Origin: Pogona vitticeps
Taxonomy: Eukaryota; Chordata; Lepidosauria; Squamata; Agamidae
Assembly (NCBI RefSeq): GCF_051106095.1
Contig: NC_135794.1
Span: 24,430,747 to 24,494,746, forward strand
Length of the DNA stretch: 64,000 nt
Direction: 5' to 3'
The notes below the pieces were generated by a model that was given only the letters and a program-made list of their open reading frames with translations, made no database searches and was not told the origin of the DNA. Position numbers and translations under genes: made by a program. This document shows, piece by piece, positions 36,801 through 48,800 of the stretch. The first letter of the stretch is position 1. Every line of letters starts with the position of its first letter.

Positions 36801-39800
36801 ACAGCATGGGTTCTGTTCTGATGGGCAGTGATGAATGCCATTTACAACTTTTTGTGCATTGTGGTTTAAAGATTAAACACTGTGCTGTAACTAAGTTTAC
36901 CAGCCTGTTCCTGCTAGTGTCATCTTCTGTCCTTCCAGCTGCTGAAGAATACAGTAGCTTTTAGATGGGAAACAAAGGTGTCTTTATGCCCAGTGTGTTG
37001 GAAGAATTGTGATTGTCAAAGGGAAATGTATATAATGAGCTATTGCATACATTCTGTATAATTACAGTGAAAGCTGCATCAGCCTTAAAGTCCTGTGCTT
37101 TGAAAGGAGATAGGAAAGAATGTATGTTTCACACAATGCAATATGTTGCTATTGTTGTTAGTAATAATTTTTAGTACCCTGTTTCCCCAAAACTAAGACA
37201 GGGTCTTACATTAATTTTTGCTCCAGAAAACACATTAGGGCTTATTTTCAGGGGATGTTTTATTTTTTGTCATGTACAACCATCTATATTTATTCAAATG
37301 CAGTCATGTCATCTTCTGATTGCTGCACAGTGCTGGAGGGCGGGGGTTTCATTTAACTAGGGCTTATTTTGGGGGTAGGGCTTATATTGTGAGCATCCTG
37401 AAAAATCATACTAGGTCTTATTTTCAGGGCAGGTCTTATTTTAGGGGAAACGGGGTATTAGTTTGACAGGCGGAAATAGGCTCTACAGGAAGGATAATGA
37501 TTTGTACGATTCTGCATATTGAAGACCTTTGTTATTGCCTGGGTTAACCATCGTAATGTGTTCTTGGGTTGTGTTAGAAGTTTTTAAAAAACCCTTAAAT
37601 GTCACCAGCCATTTTAGCTGGCTGCTCCTTTATTTTCCATATCAGCAGAAATGAAGGTTCAAGCGGCCCACCTAACTTATTCTCCCTGCCAGGAAAAGCT
37701 GTATCCGCCGTTTGTACTCTGAAGTCACTGGCAAAGAGTTAGGAGGCGGTATAAATGCACAAACCAAATATGCAGCATATAACATTTAGCGGTGTGTTGA
37801 TAGGTTGTTCGAAATTAGCTCCCTGAGCATTGGAGGCACCTGTCTACAATGTGTTTGAGTTGCTATCTTTACTGAATAAGCCCATTTTCAGTTGAATGAA
37901 AATGAAGAACTAATAATGAGCCCAAGTGCTTACTTAGGACACTGTCAGAATTAAAGTAAATGCTGCATAATGACGGTTGCTAAACCTTAAGATCATAATC
38001 CTGTTACAATAAAGGCCACAGCAGAGAAGGAAATGACCTGCATTCTGTGAGTTCTACGTAGAGCAATTAATTTTGCTTAAATATGTTTGCTGCTTGGCCA
38101 TAATGTGTGGTAGATTTAATTAAAATCTTTAAACACAGCTTGTCAGCTATAACGTGCCTGAGTAATCACAACATGTAGGGCCTTATCTGCTATTTTAAAT
38201 TTTTCTTGAAATGAGATTTATTATTTTTCAAGAATACAAAAGACGATAAGTCATACAGATCATATCTATAGCAGTTTGTCAAGTACGTAAGCATGGCTGT
38301 TTAAAAAAGGTCATTTTTCCAAAAGTTGGCATGAGAGAAGGGTACCAATATGTCATCTTGGAATGTATATATTCTACAAAGGGAAACTAAGTTTGTAGAA
38401 ACTTGGTTGATTGCTCTGTTGTTCTTCCATGTCCAATGTGGATAGTAAATCTGTCCATTATTGTGAGGTGCCAGGCCTTGGAGAACCATAATAGAATCTT
38501 TTTGTTTCTAATGATAAGCTTTAAGCAGTCTGGTGGCTGGGCATAATGCGGAAATTAATTTTTTTGTGATGAAGAAAAGCATGGATCACCAAGATAGATC
38601 AGTCATAGTCCTAATATGGGAGTTCCCTTTGGTTTTTGAGTCACAATAGTTTCTATGTCATAAAAGACTGAAATTCCAAAATGAAAAAAAAACAAAAAGC
38701 AAATGGGCAGAACCATCACATACGAAGGCAAGTCCCTGTCTCTCCCGTTGATTGATGTTATATGTTCCTTGCTTCTAAACATGCTCTTAATATGTTATTT
38801 CTCACCATTAAGAATGTGAAGCTGTCTGCCGAAGTAGAACCATTCATTCCTCAGAAGAAAGGTCCAGATTCGCTTATGATGTCTACGGCGCTGCCGAACG
38901 AGAATGGAGGCATTAACGGTGTGGAGCCCGCTCCGATTCCCAGCTACCTGATTACGTGCTATCCCTTTGTACAGGAAAACCAGTCCAATAGGTAACTAAA
39001 AGTATCTCACTGACTTAGGAGGCGAGTTTAAACATTTGCTTGGTTTTACGTCTTGTAGGCATTTTGTCAACATTGCATTTCTAAAACCACTGGGATACCT
39101 TCACACGAAACATCGGCACCTAAGACTACTCTCTGGGGCATGAATGGGTACCGGATCCAGTAGGGCTTGTTTCAGACCCCATAGCTTCCACTTAAGTGAC
39201 ATGGACGTAAGAGAGGCGCTCTGCTCCCTATCTTTTCTCCTCAGTTTTGTGTCATTTGGTGCCGTCCTCACCTCTCTTTATTTTGTTTGGGTGCCTGAAA
39301 TCTCTCTTTTCAACAAGAGGTGGTGGGCTCCAGATCTTCTTTCCAGCCATCCCTCGAGTTCTGTGTCTGCCACAGAGCAGTCAGGTTGGCTGTCTTTCAG
39401 CAGCATCCTCTCCTTTCCCCATTAAGGCTGTGGCCCACTTGAGTTCAGTAGCCCAGTGGGTTGCGAACACATGGAAAGGCAGAAAGCTTGTCTTCGAATG
39501 GAGACCTGCATGTGGCTGGACCTCTCGCACATCATGCATTCTGGACTTTCCTCCATGTTCCTTTATTTTGCCTCTGATCTATAAAATCAATTGGGGAGTC
39601 AGGATGCAAGAGACTGTAATGTTGGGTAATTCCTTTTGGATTGACCCTATGAGATAAATAGCGTCTGAGATTTGTTTGTGCCGGACATGGCACAGCCAGA
39701 TGTGCATTTTTAAGGCTGTAGAGTCACACGAACAGGGGTGAACCTTTTCCCACACTTTCAGGATGCTTCCCTGCAGGAAATGGGTGGTGTGGGCAAACAA

Positions 39801-42800
39801 TTGGGTTCATAAAATTTCTTAATGTTTTGTTTTTGTTCTTCTGTTGTAGGCAACTTCCGCTGTATAATAATGACATTAGGTGGCAGCCGCCTAACCCAAA
39901 CCCTGCTGGGCCATACCTGGCCTATCCCATTATCTCTGCTCAGCCTCCGGTTTCCACGGAGTACACCTACTACCAGTTGATGCCGGCACCCTGCGCTCAG
40001 GTCATGGGTTTCTATCATCCCTTCCCAGCCCCTTACTCTGCGCCCTTTCAGACCGCGAGTGCCATCAATACGGTTGCGACAGAGTGCACGGAGCGCCCAC
40101 TCCAGCCAAGCCAAGCCTTTCCCGTATGTGCCCAGCGGAGCAGAAGTGCCAACCGGGGACCAGCTGTGCAAAAAGTAAGGCCACCATGCTCTTCAGAGTA
40201 GAGGTATGCCCCATGGGCTCTTTTTTTGGACCCAGAATCCCAGAATTCTCTAATAAATCCCAAAGCAGAATTCTGGGAGTTCCAGTCCGTAGATACATAC
40301 TTTGCAGGCAACCTGTTTCATTCACCCGGACAAGGCCAGCACTGTCCAGTGGCGAAGGCTTCTAGGGGTGTTAGTCCCAAAACATCTGGGGACCCCAGGA
40401 TTGGAAAAAAAAACCCTGCCTCTGACATTCTAGATTTAATTTCTGCATCAAACTCTGCAGTCTTGGTGAGCAACAAGGAACTATACAGATATAATCCCCC
40501 AAGGGGCATATAAGACTGTGGCTTAAATACTGTATTTCATGCATTTGTTAAATTGCAGTCTCAGAAAGCATCAGACAACCATGGAAAAGGGAGGATATTA
40601 CAGCTATAATTATGTCTGATTAGAAGTAAAAATATATATTTTAAAAACCACTGTAGAACTAATATCCTAGTTCTCAGTCATACCTATTTAGGTATTTATT
40701 CCAATAAATTAAGAGAGCTGGGTGTGCAAAAAAGCGCCGATGCTGCCTGAGCCCTTCTTAAGATGGACTAAAACCAGTTGGCCTTTGTCCATCTGCCTTT
40801 GGTCCTTCACCTCCACCATTCCAGGCTGGTCGAAATCTTTGATCATTTCTGTCGGTGTCGGTATGATCTAAAGTTACAGGTTGTTTCAAAACCCATGTCC
40901 ATTATGCTCTGTAATCTTCTGTTGCAAAAAAAAAAAAAAAAAAAAAAATGGTTAGGAAGGGAGTGTCTATGAAGGTTGCTTTTATAGCAGTCTTTGAAAT
41001 GGTGTCGCCTGCTGCACGACTCCTGGCTTCACAGCTAATCCTTTGGCTTGGTTAATCTTTCCAAACAGCCACAGCCTTCACAGAGCCACATAAAAAGTAA
41101 GAGGCCTCCTGTGAAAAGTGTCGCTACTCAGAAAGAGACCAGCGCCTCGGGTCCTGAGAGCAGACCGAAAATCGTACTGCTGGTGGATGCTTGTCAGCAA
41201 ACAGGTACGGTGGCTTTGGTGTCTGTGTGCTACTTGGTGTGTTATCATCTCGCGTGCCTTGGTGAAATTTGTCTGCCCCTGAGATGTGCCCTTGTCCAAC
41301 TTCAAAAGATTTCTCCTGTTGGAAATAGGAGGGAGTCAGTATTCCTATTCTGGAACAGCGGGCTGAATCAGGCTCCTCGTAGATGTCTTTGGTCGTTCGT
41401 CATCGACAACAGCCATTCTCACATTGGAAGAGGGCCCACAGACTCGAAACTGTTCTTCACTTACCACCTGATGAGCTTTGTGATGTGACTTCGACCATCC
41501 CGATTCGGCCTGTATTTCTTTCATAGGGTGTTTATGGCCATGGAAAAAAAAAACAGGTTGAGAATGGCTGAGCTGGAATTATGATGTCCTGCCTATATCA
41601 GAAGGTCCGGTTACAAGAAAAGACCACTGAAGACAGTTTAAAGCACAACATCAAACCTTGTTTTTATGCACTGCCCAGCAGAGTGGATTTGATTCAAATC
41701 AGTTAAAATCATGATGTAAATCGTGATTTGAATTTTTTAAAACCAGATTTCTTTGAGAATTTAATTTTTTTAAAAAAATAATTTGTTAAAATTTAAATCA
41801 TGATTTAAATCAATTTGATTTTTGAAATCATGGATTCTTATCCACCCTGCTGCCCAGTCACTCCTGACTTACCACAACCCTATTAGTAAAGGCTCCTAAT
41901 GACATCCCCTCCCCCAGCATGAAGGGGAGAGAGATTGTCTTGCTCTCCTCTGAGTGGCTTCCCTAAATTCTTTTTTATGTTTCCTACATCGTCAAGAATT
42001 GCTTCCAGAATTGTTGCTCCGCAGTCACTCCCGTCCCTTTGCTTTTTAGATTTCCCCTCCGAGATCGCGAGCAAGTCCCTGTCGGAGAGCACGAGCGCCA
42101 TGCACTGGAGGCCGAAAAGCAGCAGCAGCAGCCGGCGGAGGCGAACCTCCCACCTGGCCGAGTCGTCCAGCGAGCAAGGGGCCAGCGAAGCCGACATTGA
42201 CAGCGACAGCGGCTACTGCAGCCCCAAGCACAGTCACCAAGTTGCCGCCGGGGCCTCCAGGAGCGCCGAGTCTGTGGCGGGAAATGTAGGTAAACGTGGC
42301 CTAGAAGCAGAGGCCGGAGCTGAAACCTTTGAAACGACTTGAAGATGGGACGAAGGGAGCGACGTTTTAAAATAGCTTCTCTCTCTCTTTTTCTCTCTTC
42401 CTTTTTTTAATTTTCAGATTTTGGAACCATCAACACACCCAGGTAAATTGCCCGGATTAATCCATCAGGTTGCTCAGATGAACTTGAAGCGATGCCTCTT
42501 CCATCATTATAATCGGAGCTGAAAGGGAATTAAGAGTTCGGGTGTGGGATGAAGTGTGATTTAATTAAACTGGTCACACACCCCCTACAAACAACAACAA
42601 CAAAAAGCAGCCCTTGACTGGACTGTTTTCTGTAAATTTTAATGGCTTGCTTATGAAATTTAAAATCTTGATTTCCTCCCACCTCTGACATTGCTTTGGT
42701 GTAGTCCATACGTCACCTTGAGATGTAAAATAAAAGATTCTGATAATTGCTGCCGTGCCAGTCTTCCTACCCTTGAAACCTCCTCTTGCTCCACTTCTAA

Positions 42801-45800
42801 TTGTGTCCCACTCCTCAAGAAATCCTGTAGGCCTCCTACACTGAGGTTTAAATTCTGTCCAGGCTGCAGATAACCCTTTGGGTCCCAACTGTACAATTTT
42901 TGTATTAAAGTAAAGTTGATAACTCTGAGGCCATAAATAATGGCAGGGTTTATTTGAAAGAAAACCTGTCACATCTAGTAGAAAGGAAGCATGGAGAAGT
43001 GGCTGTGAATGCTAGGACTGCTGGATGTTTGTGGAAAATGGAGAGGCGGCAGACAGATCTCTATCCATCAGGTTATCGCTCTGTTGATGGTGTAAGCAGG
43101 TAAACATACTGGAAACAGCCCTGACTAAAGACACTCAGTAGAAACCCCAATCCAGATTTCACATCAAGGTGTTTTCCTCTTATGTAGGTCACTTTCTGTA
43201 TTAAAAAAAGAGTTGTGAGCTTTTGTCCTTTTAATCACTTAGGAAACCTTTCCTTAAACTACTTTCTGCAGGTCCTAGTTGGATAAACGTGAGTTCCCAA
43301 GCGACTCAGAAGAAGCCGTGGGTAGAAAGACCACCAGCTTTTTCAAGAGGTGGGAGGCAACTGGAGCAGCATAATAATTCACAGGTATTGTTGTTGACTC
43401 AGCATTCTCCTCCTGCCCTCCCCCTTCCCAGCTGTTCAGCCATGCTCACGGGGCAGCGTGTGGATGGACAGAAAGAGATTGTTCTTGCTTTTCCATCTTG
43501 GCGTGTCAGAGGCATGGCACACAGGGAGGAGGTGGACAGAGGAAAGCGAATGCACCCGTTCTTCACTCAGGAATGTATGCTAAATGAATTCTTTCCTCAA
43601 CCTTTGGTGATCCAGTGAAAAAACTGGTGGACATAATTCTGACACAGCAGGAGGTAGAGCCAGGAAGGATAGCTGCCTATTAGAACAGGCAGCATGCATT
43701 CTGAGGTCTCCTGATGTTCCTTTTTTTTTTAACATCTACACCCAGCCTTCCTTCAGGTGCCGGGGGCACAGCACATCTTCAGAAAGAAGACAGAGCTTGC
43801 AGAAGAAAGCTGACAAGCCCATAGCCTCAAGTCAGCCCAGCCGAGCCCAGCCGAGCCCTGAACCCCTCTATTTTGAGGTAACATTTGTGTTTCCCTCGGT
43901 GACATTGAGAGGATGATCCCTATGTTCGCCTTTGATGTTTCCAACGTGGCCTGTCTTTATTTGGAGGCAGGTTTCCTTCTGTGAACGGTCTGGCATCTTG
44001 CTCTCGGTTTCTTCCCTGTTGTGATTCTAATTTGGCAAACATAACATGCAGGACAATCAGATGTTGACGTCCGCAGCTCCTCCAGCGATGCTTTGCATTT
44101 TTACACCTCTTCTGTTGCATTCTGTTCAGGATGAAGAAGAGTTTCCTGAGCTGAACAGCGACAGTGGAAACTCGAAAGGTGCCCACGTGCAGCTGAAACA
44201 TGCACCCAAAGTGGTAAGAAAAGAGGCTTTGTTAATGACTTGGGTTATTAAGCTGGGTGGGTTGTTTGCTTGAGCTGCTCTCCTCTTCATTTAGAGGGCC
44301 GGGCTGAACCACAGTTCTCAGGTGTGAGGGTGGAACCTCAGTGCTTTCCATGGTTCTCTCTGTAACTAGCATAGTAATCAGAGCAAATGGTGTAAAAGAA
44401 GAGACCTTATTTCTTTTTTTCCCACTATGCCTATAATTCATATAGGTCTTCTACAATAGGACTGTGGTTCCAAGCCCTTCCCCCCCCTCCGCGGATGCCA
44501 GAAATTGTGGATAAGAAAACCCTGTATATAGTCTCTGGTTCCCTCGGATAAGTGAAACCGCGGATACTGATATGACAGTCTTATGTGAAGTCATTGTTTC
44601 CTGGTGCAGCATATGGATCTTGTGCATGGAGTAGACATACAATCCTCAGTACAGACGTATTGGCCAGAATCGTGTTGGAAGTTTATGCCAGTGTTAAGCA
44701 TAATTGTGTAAATCACGGTGGCAAATTGCTGCTGGTTTAATTTATTTTATTTTATTTATTTTATTTATATGCCGCCCACTCTACCCAAAGGTCTCTATTC
44801 CTGATTGTATCCCAGTCGTGCAGCCAAAAACGAGAGCGGCAACTTGTTAATTGCTAATGCACAATTACGCTTACACCGACATGAATCTGGAAGATGATTG
44901 TAGCCGGTAATTTCCTTGAAAGTACTGTTTTGGAAGCTGCAGAGTCACCAGGCTTAGGTGGAGCTGGGCTTGGCCTTGCAACATCTTTTGACGGGGCACT
45001 CTCCCTGCTTACCTCTAGTTGGATGATCTGCCGGAAAATTCTCCAATCAACATAGTCCAGACTCCAATTCCAATCACCACCTCTGTCCCCAAACGAGCGA
45101 AAAGTCAAAAGAAGAAAGCCCTGGCCGCAGCCTTGGCCACCGCGCAGGAATATTCAGAAATTAGTATGGAGCAGAGGAAACTCCAGGTCTGTCTCTTCAT
45201 CATTGTGTTGCAACTGAGAGGCGTTCTCTGTTTAGAACAGGGAGGGCCCGCGTTCTTGGGGGGGGGGGAATTCTGACATGGATGGCTGCGCCTTTGCGGC
45301 TTTGAAAGTGGTTTTTGGAGTTCCTTTGGTCTGCCGTGTTTTCGTGTGGCATTGGTAGTGACCCTTTTGAGTGTTTGTATACTTACTGTTCTTAGCTTTT
45401 AAATTTTGTCTTTTAATGGACATGAGCTTCCTTGGGTCCTTTTTAAGAAGAAAGGTGGGGTAAAAATATTTGAAATAAATAAGTGGCCAGGCTCCTTACA
45501 GGAGTGAGAAAATATCAACACATCTCTCCAACGCTGGCCGCATTGCATTGGCTGCCCATCTGTTTCCGTGTCAACTTCAAAGTTTTAATGCTTACTTATA
45601 AGGCCCTAAACGGTTTAGGACCTCGATATTTGGCGGAACGCCTCCTTCCACCAAGGTCTACCCGGATCACCCGCGCGAGTCAGGAGGTGAGGCTGAGGAG
45701 CCTGACGCCGAGAGAGGCCCGGAAGAAGAAGACACGAAACTGGGCCTTCTCGGCGGTGGCTCCTCGCCTCTGGAACAATCTCCCTCCGGCGATTCGCACG

Positions 45801-48800
45801 GCCCCCACGCTGGGCACCTTTAAAACCCAATTAAAAACATGGCTGTTTATTCAGGCCTTCCCTCCAGCCAACTCTTGATTTTTTCTAACTTTTCCTTTTT
45901 ATCTTTACTGCTGTTCTTGTTTGATTATTATGTATTTGTCTATGTTTTTGATTTTATATTTGGAAGCCGCCTAGAGTGGTCCGGTGGGCCAGATAGGCGG
46001 GGTATAAATTAAATAAATAAATAAATGCACAGCCTGGATACAGTTGTAAAGGAGTATTGATTTTAAGCTATCGGAAGGTTTTCTTGCCCTTTTTTCCCTT
46101 TATTTCTTAAAAAAAAAAAAAAGTGGCCAAGTTCTAAAACCATCTCCAGGGGCATATCCTTCTGTCTCTTACATCCTATTCTGGTTGTGCCTGAATTCTT
46201 TGTCACCACCGGACCCCTCACCGCTAGGTGGCACCCGCCTCACTGTGAAGCCTGCCTCTGACCACCAGGGACAGGGAAGTCTGCTTTCTGCCGAGTCTGA
46301 GACCTGGTGTCAGCCTCTCTCCAGGGTTTCTGGCAGAATCTTTTCCCGGGGACTGAACCTGTGACCCTTTATTCTTCCAGGAAGCTGTTTCCAAAGCTGC
46401 TGGAAAGAAGAGCAAAACACCGGTGCAGCTGGACTTGGGAGACATGCTGGCGGCTCTGGAGAAACAACAGCAGGCGATGAAGGCTCGCCAGATCACAAAT
46501 ACTCGCCCTCTCTCCTACACAGGTAGGTCTGGTTTTGTTCAGCTGGTATTTATGGCTGCTCCCTTTTCAAGCCTTTTAAGGGGGCTAATGTTTTTAACAC
46601 TAATTAATAAGCATAATGATTTTAACTGTGGCCCCTATGAGAATCGTGTTAGGGTACCTGTGGGTCAAGCAGAGTGAATGTGTTAGGATTTTTCTCCCTT
46701 GAGCGACATCCCCCTGCAGCGTGTCTGTGCATGAAATAGTCTGTAGTGTAAACGCCTGCTCAAGGAGCAGCTTTCCTGGGCTGCTCTCTGTCCAAAATGT
46801 GGAAGTGGAAACATGATTCCTAGAGGCAGAGTAAAAAGACAGGGTATCTGTGCATGTTTATGATAGTGAAATTATTTTTGCTGTGGAGCTTAGCTTTTGA
46901 CCACACTAGCGACTCCTTCTGTTAATGCAATTGGTTCGTTTTTTTAAAGAGATGCATTTAAAGTGCCCTAGTAAACCTCAGTTAGAATCCTGTTGCTTTG
47001 CTTAGTTGCAATTAGAGGAGACCTGCTAGATCAGTGGGGTTTGGTGAGTCAACTCTTCTATAATTTCCATTTCACAGGTCTGTTCTAGTTTCAGCCTAGG
47101 ACATTAAGCAACAGAATTCTGGCCTCTGTAATGCTCTTGAAGACTGGCCTTCTAATTCAAGGGAAAGAAGCCATCTGTTATCCTTGGCTGCCTGTTAGAA
47201 ATGTCAAGAATAGCCCACTTCTAATGAAATAGGTTCTTTGGTCAACTTGCCCACTGAATTAGTTTTGAGTGAGCCTCATGTTTTCAGAAAAAGAATTTGA
47301 CATTTCTTCAAGGGAGTGTTTTGCTAATCCAGATGAGTGCATCAAGAGTTTAAATACTCCCATCGGTGTTGAAAGTAGATTTTCCAGGGACCCCAAAGGA
47401 TCTCTTTGGCACAACTAATTGTACATGAAAGAGGGAGCTTCTTGGGCACTCAGGGCAGATGGTCATGCCAAATCACAAACTCTCCTCGAAGAGGGCAAAG
47501 AAGCCAAGGCTTAAGGCCTGTAAGTGTGTCTGTACTGTACTTGGGTTTCTGATATTAGTTATGCGTGCTTCTTTGGTTGCTAGTCAAAGAAATCGGCAGA
47601 TACTTAATTTTCATCTTCTTCCTGAGATGTTGTTTGCCCTTTTTAAGGCCAGCATAGAACATGTTTCTGTTTCCTTGCATGACGTGGAGTTGAAGATGGA
47701 GAAACCATCTGAAAGCAGAAACATTCGCTTTTGTAGGTTTCGTGTCGTGGTGATGTGTTTCCATTTCAATCCGAGGGGAAAAGTTTTGTAATAAGAACTG
47801 ATCAACGGGGGGGGGGGGAACTTGAGAACGTCCACTCTCTTTCAGCAGCACCAGCCAGCCCTTAACCCTGTCATGCTTCCTTTTAGTTGGCAGCCCTGCT
47901 CCTTTTCACACCAAAGAATCTTCCGGCCGAAAATCCTTCACAAAAGGGCAGGCGCCAGTGGGTTGCCTTAATCCTCTGGATTCCACGGCCCCAAAAGTGA
48001 AGCGAGGGAAAGAAAGAGAACTCTCAAAGCTGAAGCGTCCTACGGCGCTTAAAAAGGTAAGCAGTCTCCCCCATGGGTGTTCCAGTTGATCAGCGTGACC
48101 CTAGAAGGTTCCAGGCTGTTAACATGGTTTCATCAGGAGGTATTTATTCTAGGTATTTTAAAAAAACTTTTCATGATGTCTTGCTCTTCTCTCCCCACCC
48201 CCCAGTTTCCAGAGCGTGGACTTCCATGCATCTTTCTAAGAATTGGCAGCCATTTATAAGTTTGTGTTGTGGATAAACAGGACAGGTTAAGCGTAATGTC
48301 TTTTGCTTCAAAAGCGAAGCTGCTGAGCTCCAAGTGGGTAGGAGAACTTGGAATTGTACACTGTATCACAGAATTGCTTTTGTTTCAGATTATCCTGAAA
48401 GAGAGGGAAGAGAAGAAAGGGCGGTTATCTGTAGATCATAACCTTCTAGGGGCTGATGAAGAACAAGAGGTGAACTTGAACTTGACTCTTGAGCAGTCCG
48501 AAGAGCTGGTGTCTCAGGAAGGTCAGAAAGCTAAAAGGTTACATGCAAAGGTGTCTCCAGATGCATGCTTCAGAATCTGTCTATGGGTGGTTGTGTATTC
48601 TGTGATGTTAATTGGACTGAGCAGTTCAAATGATCAGGTGCCTTTTTTTCCTTAGATGGATATATATTTAGTTAAACACTAAATAATAAAGGGAACTTCA
48701 GGAGTGGCATCCCTCAAAGATGAAAGAGCTCTGAACATAAGTTGAAAGAGGAATTCGACCGGCCTCCAAGGCAGACTCAGAAGCCGTGTCTGTGGCTGCA

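Larger units (their letters stand above)
32208..38812 (+). other. SECISBP2L intron 1
   Basis: 6.6-kb intron. The first ~700 bp are dense in G runs on the coding strand. Further in are an L2-like LINE 3' fragment (33757), a BovB-like fragment (34548), a SINE (35235), a hAT-like repeat (35655) and a MITE (37177). The remainder is AT-rich and I see no gene. Confidence 0.8.
45187..46380 (+). other. SECISBP2L intron 9
   Basis: Non-coding, mostly made of two adjacent LINE-type 3' ends at 45296-46025. Confidence 0.8.

Noticed and set aside
40926-40948. 23-A run as the tail of a processed pseudogene
   Set aside because: No coding similarity upstream. Probably a slipped homopolymer or an old retroelement tail.
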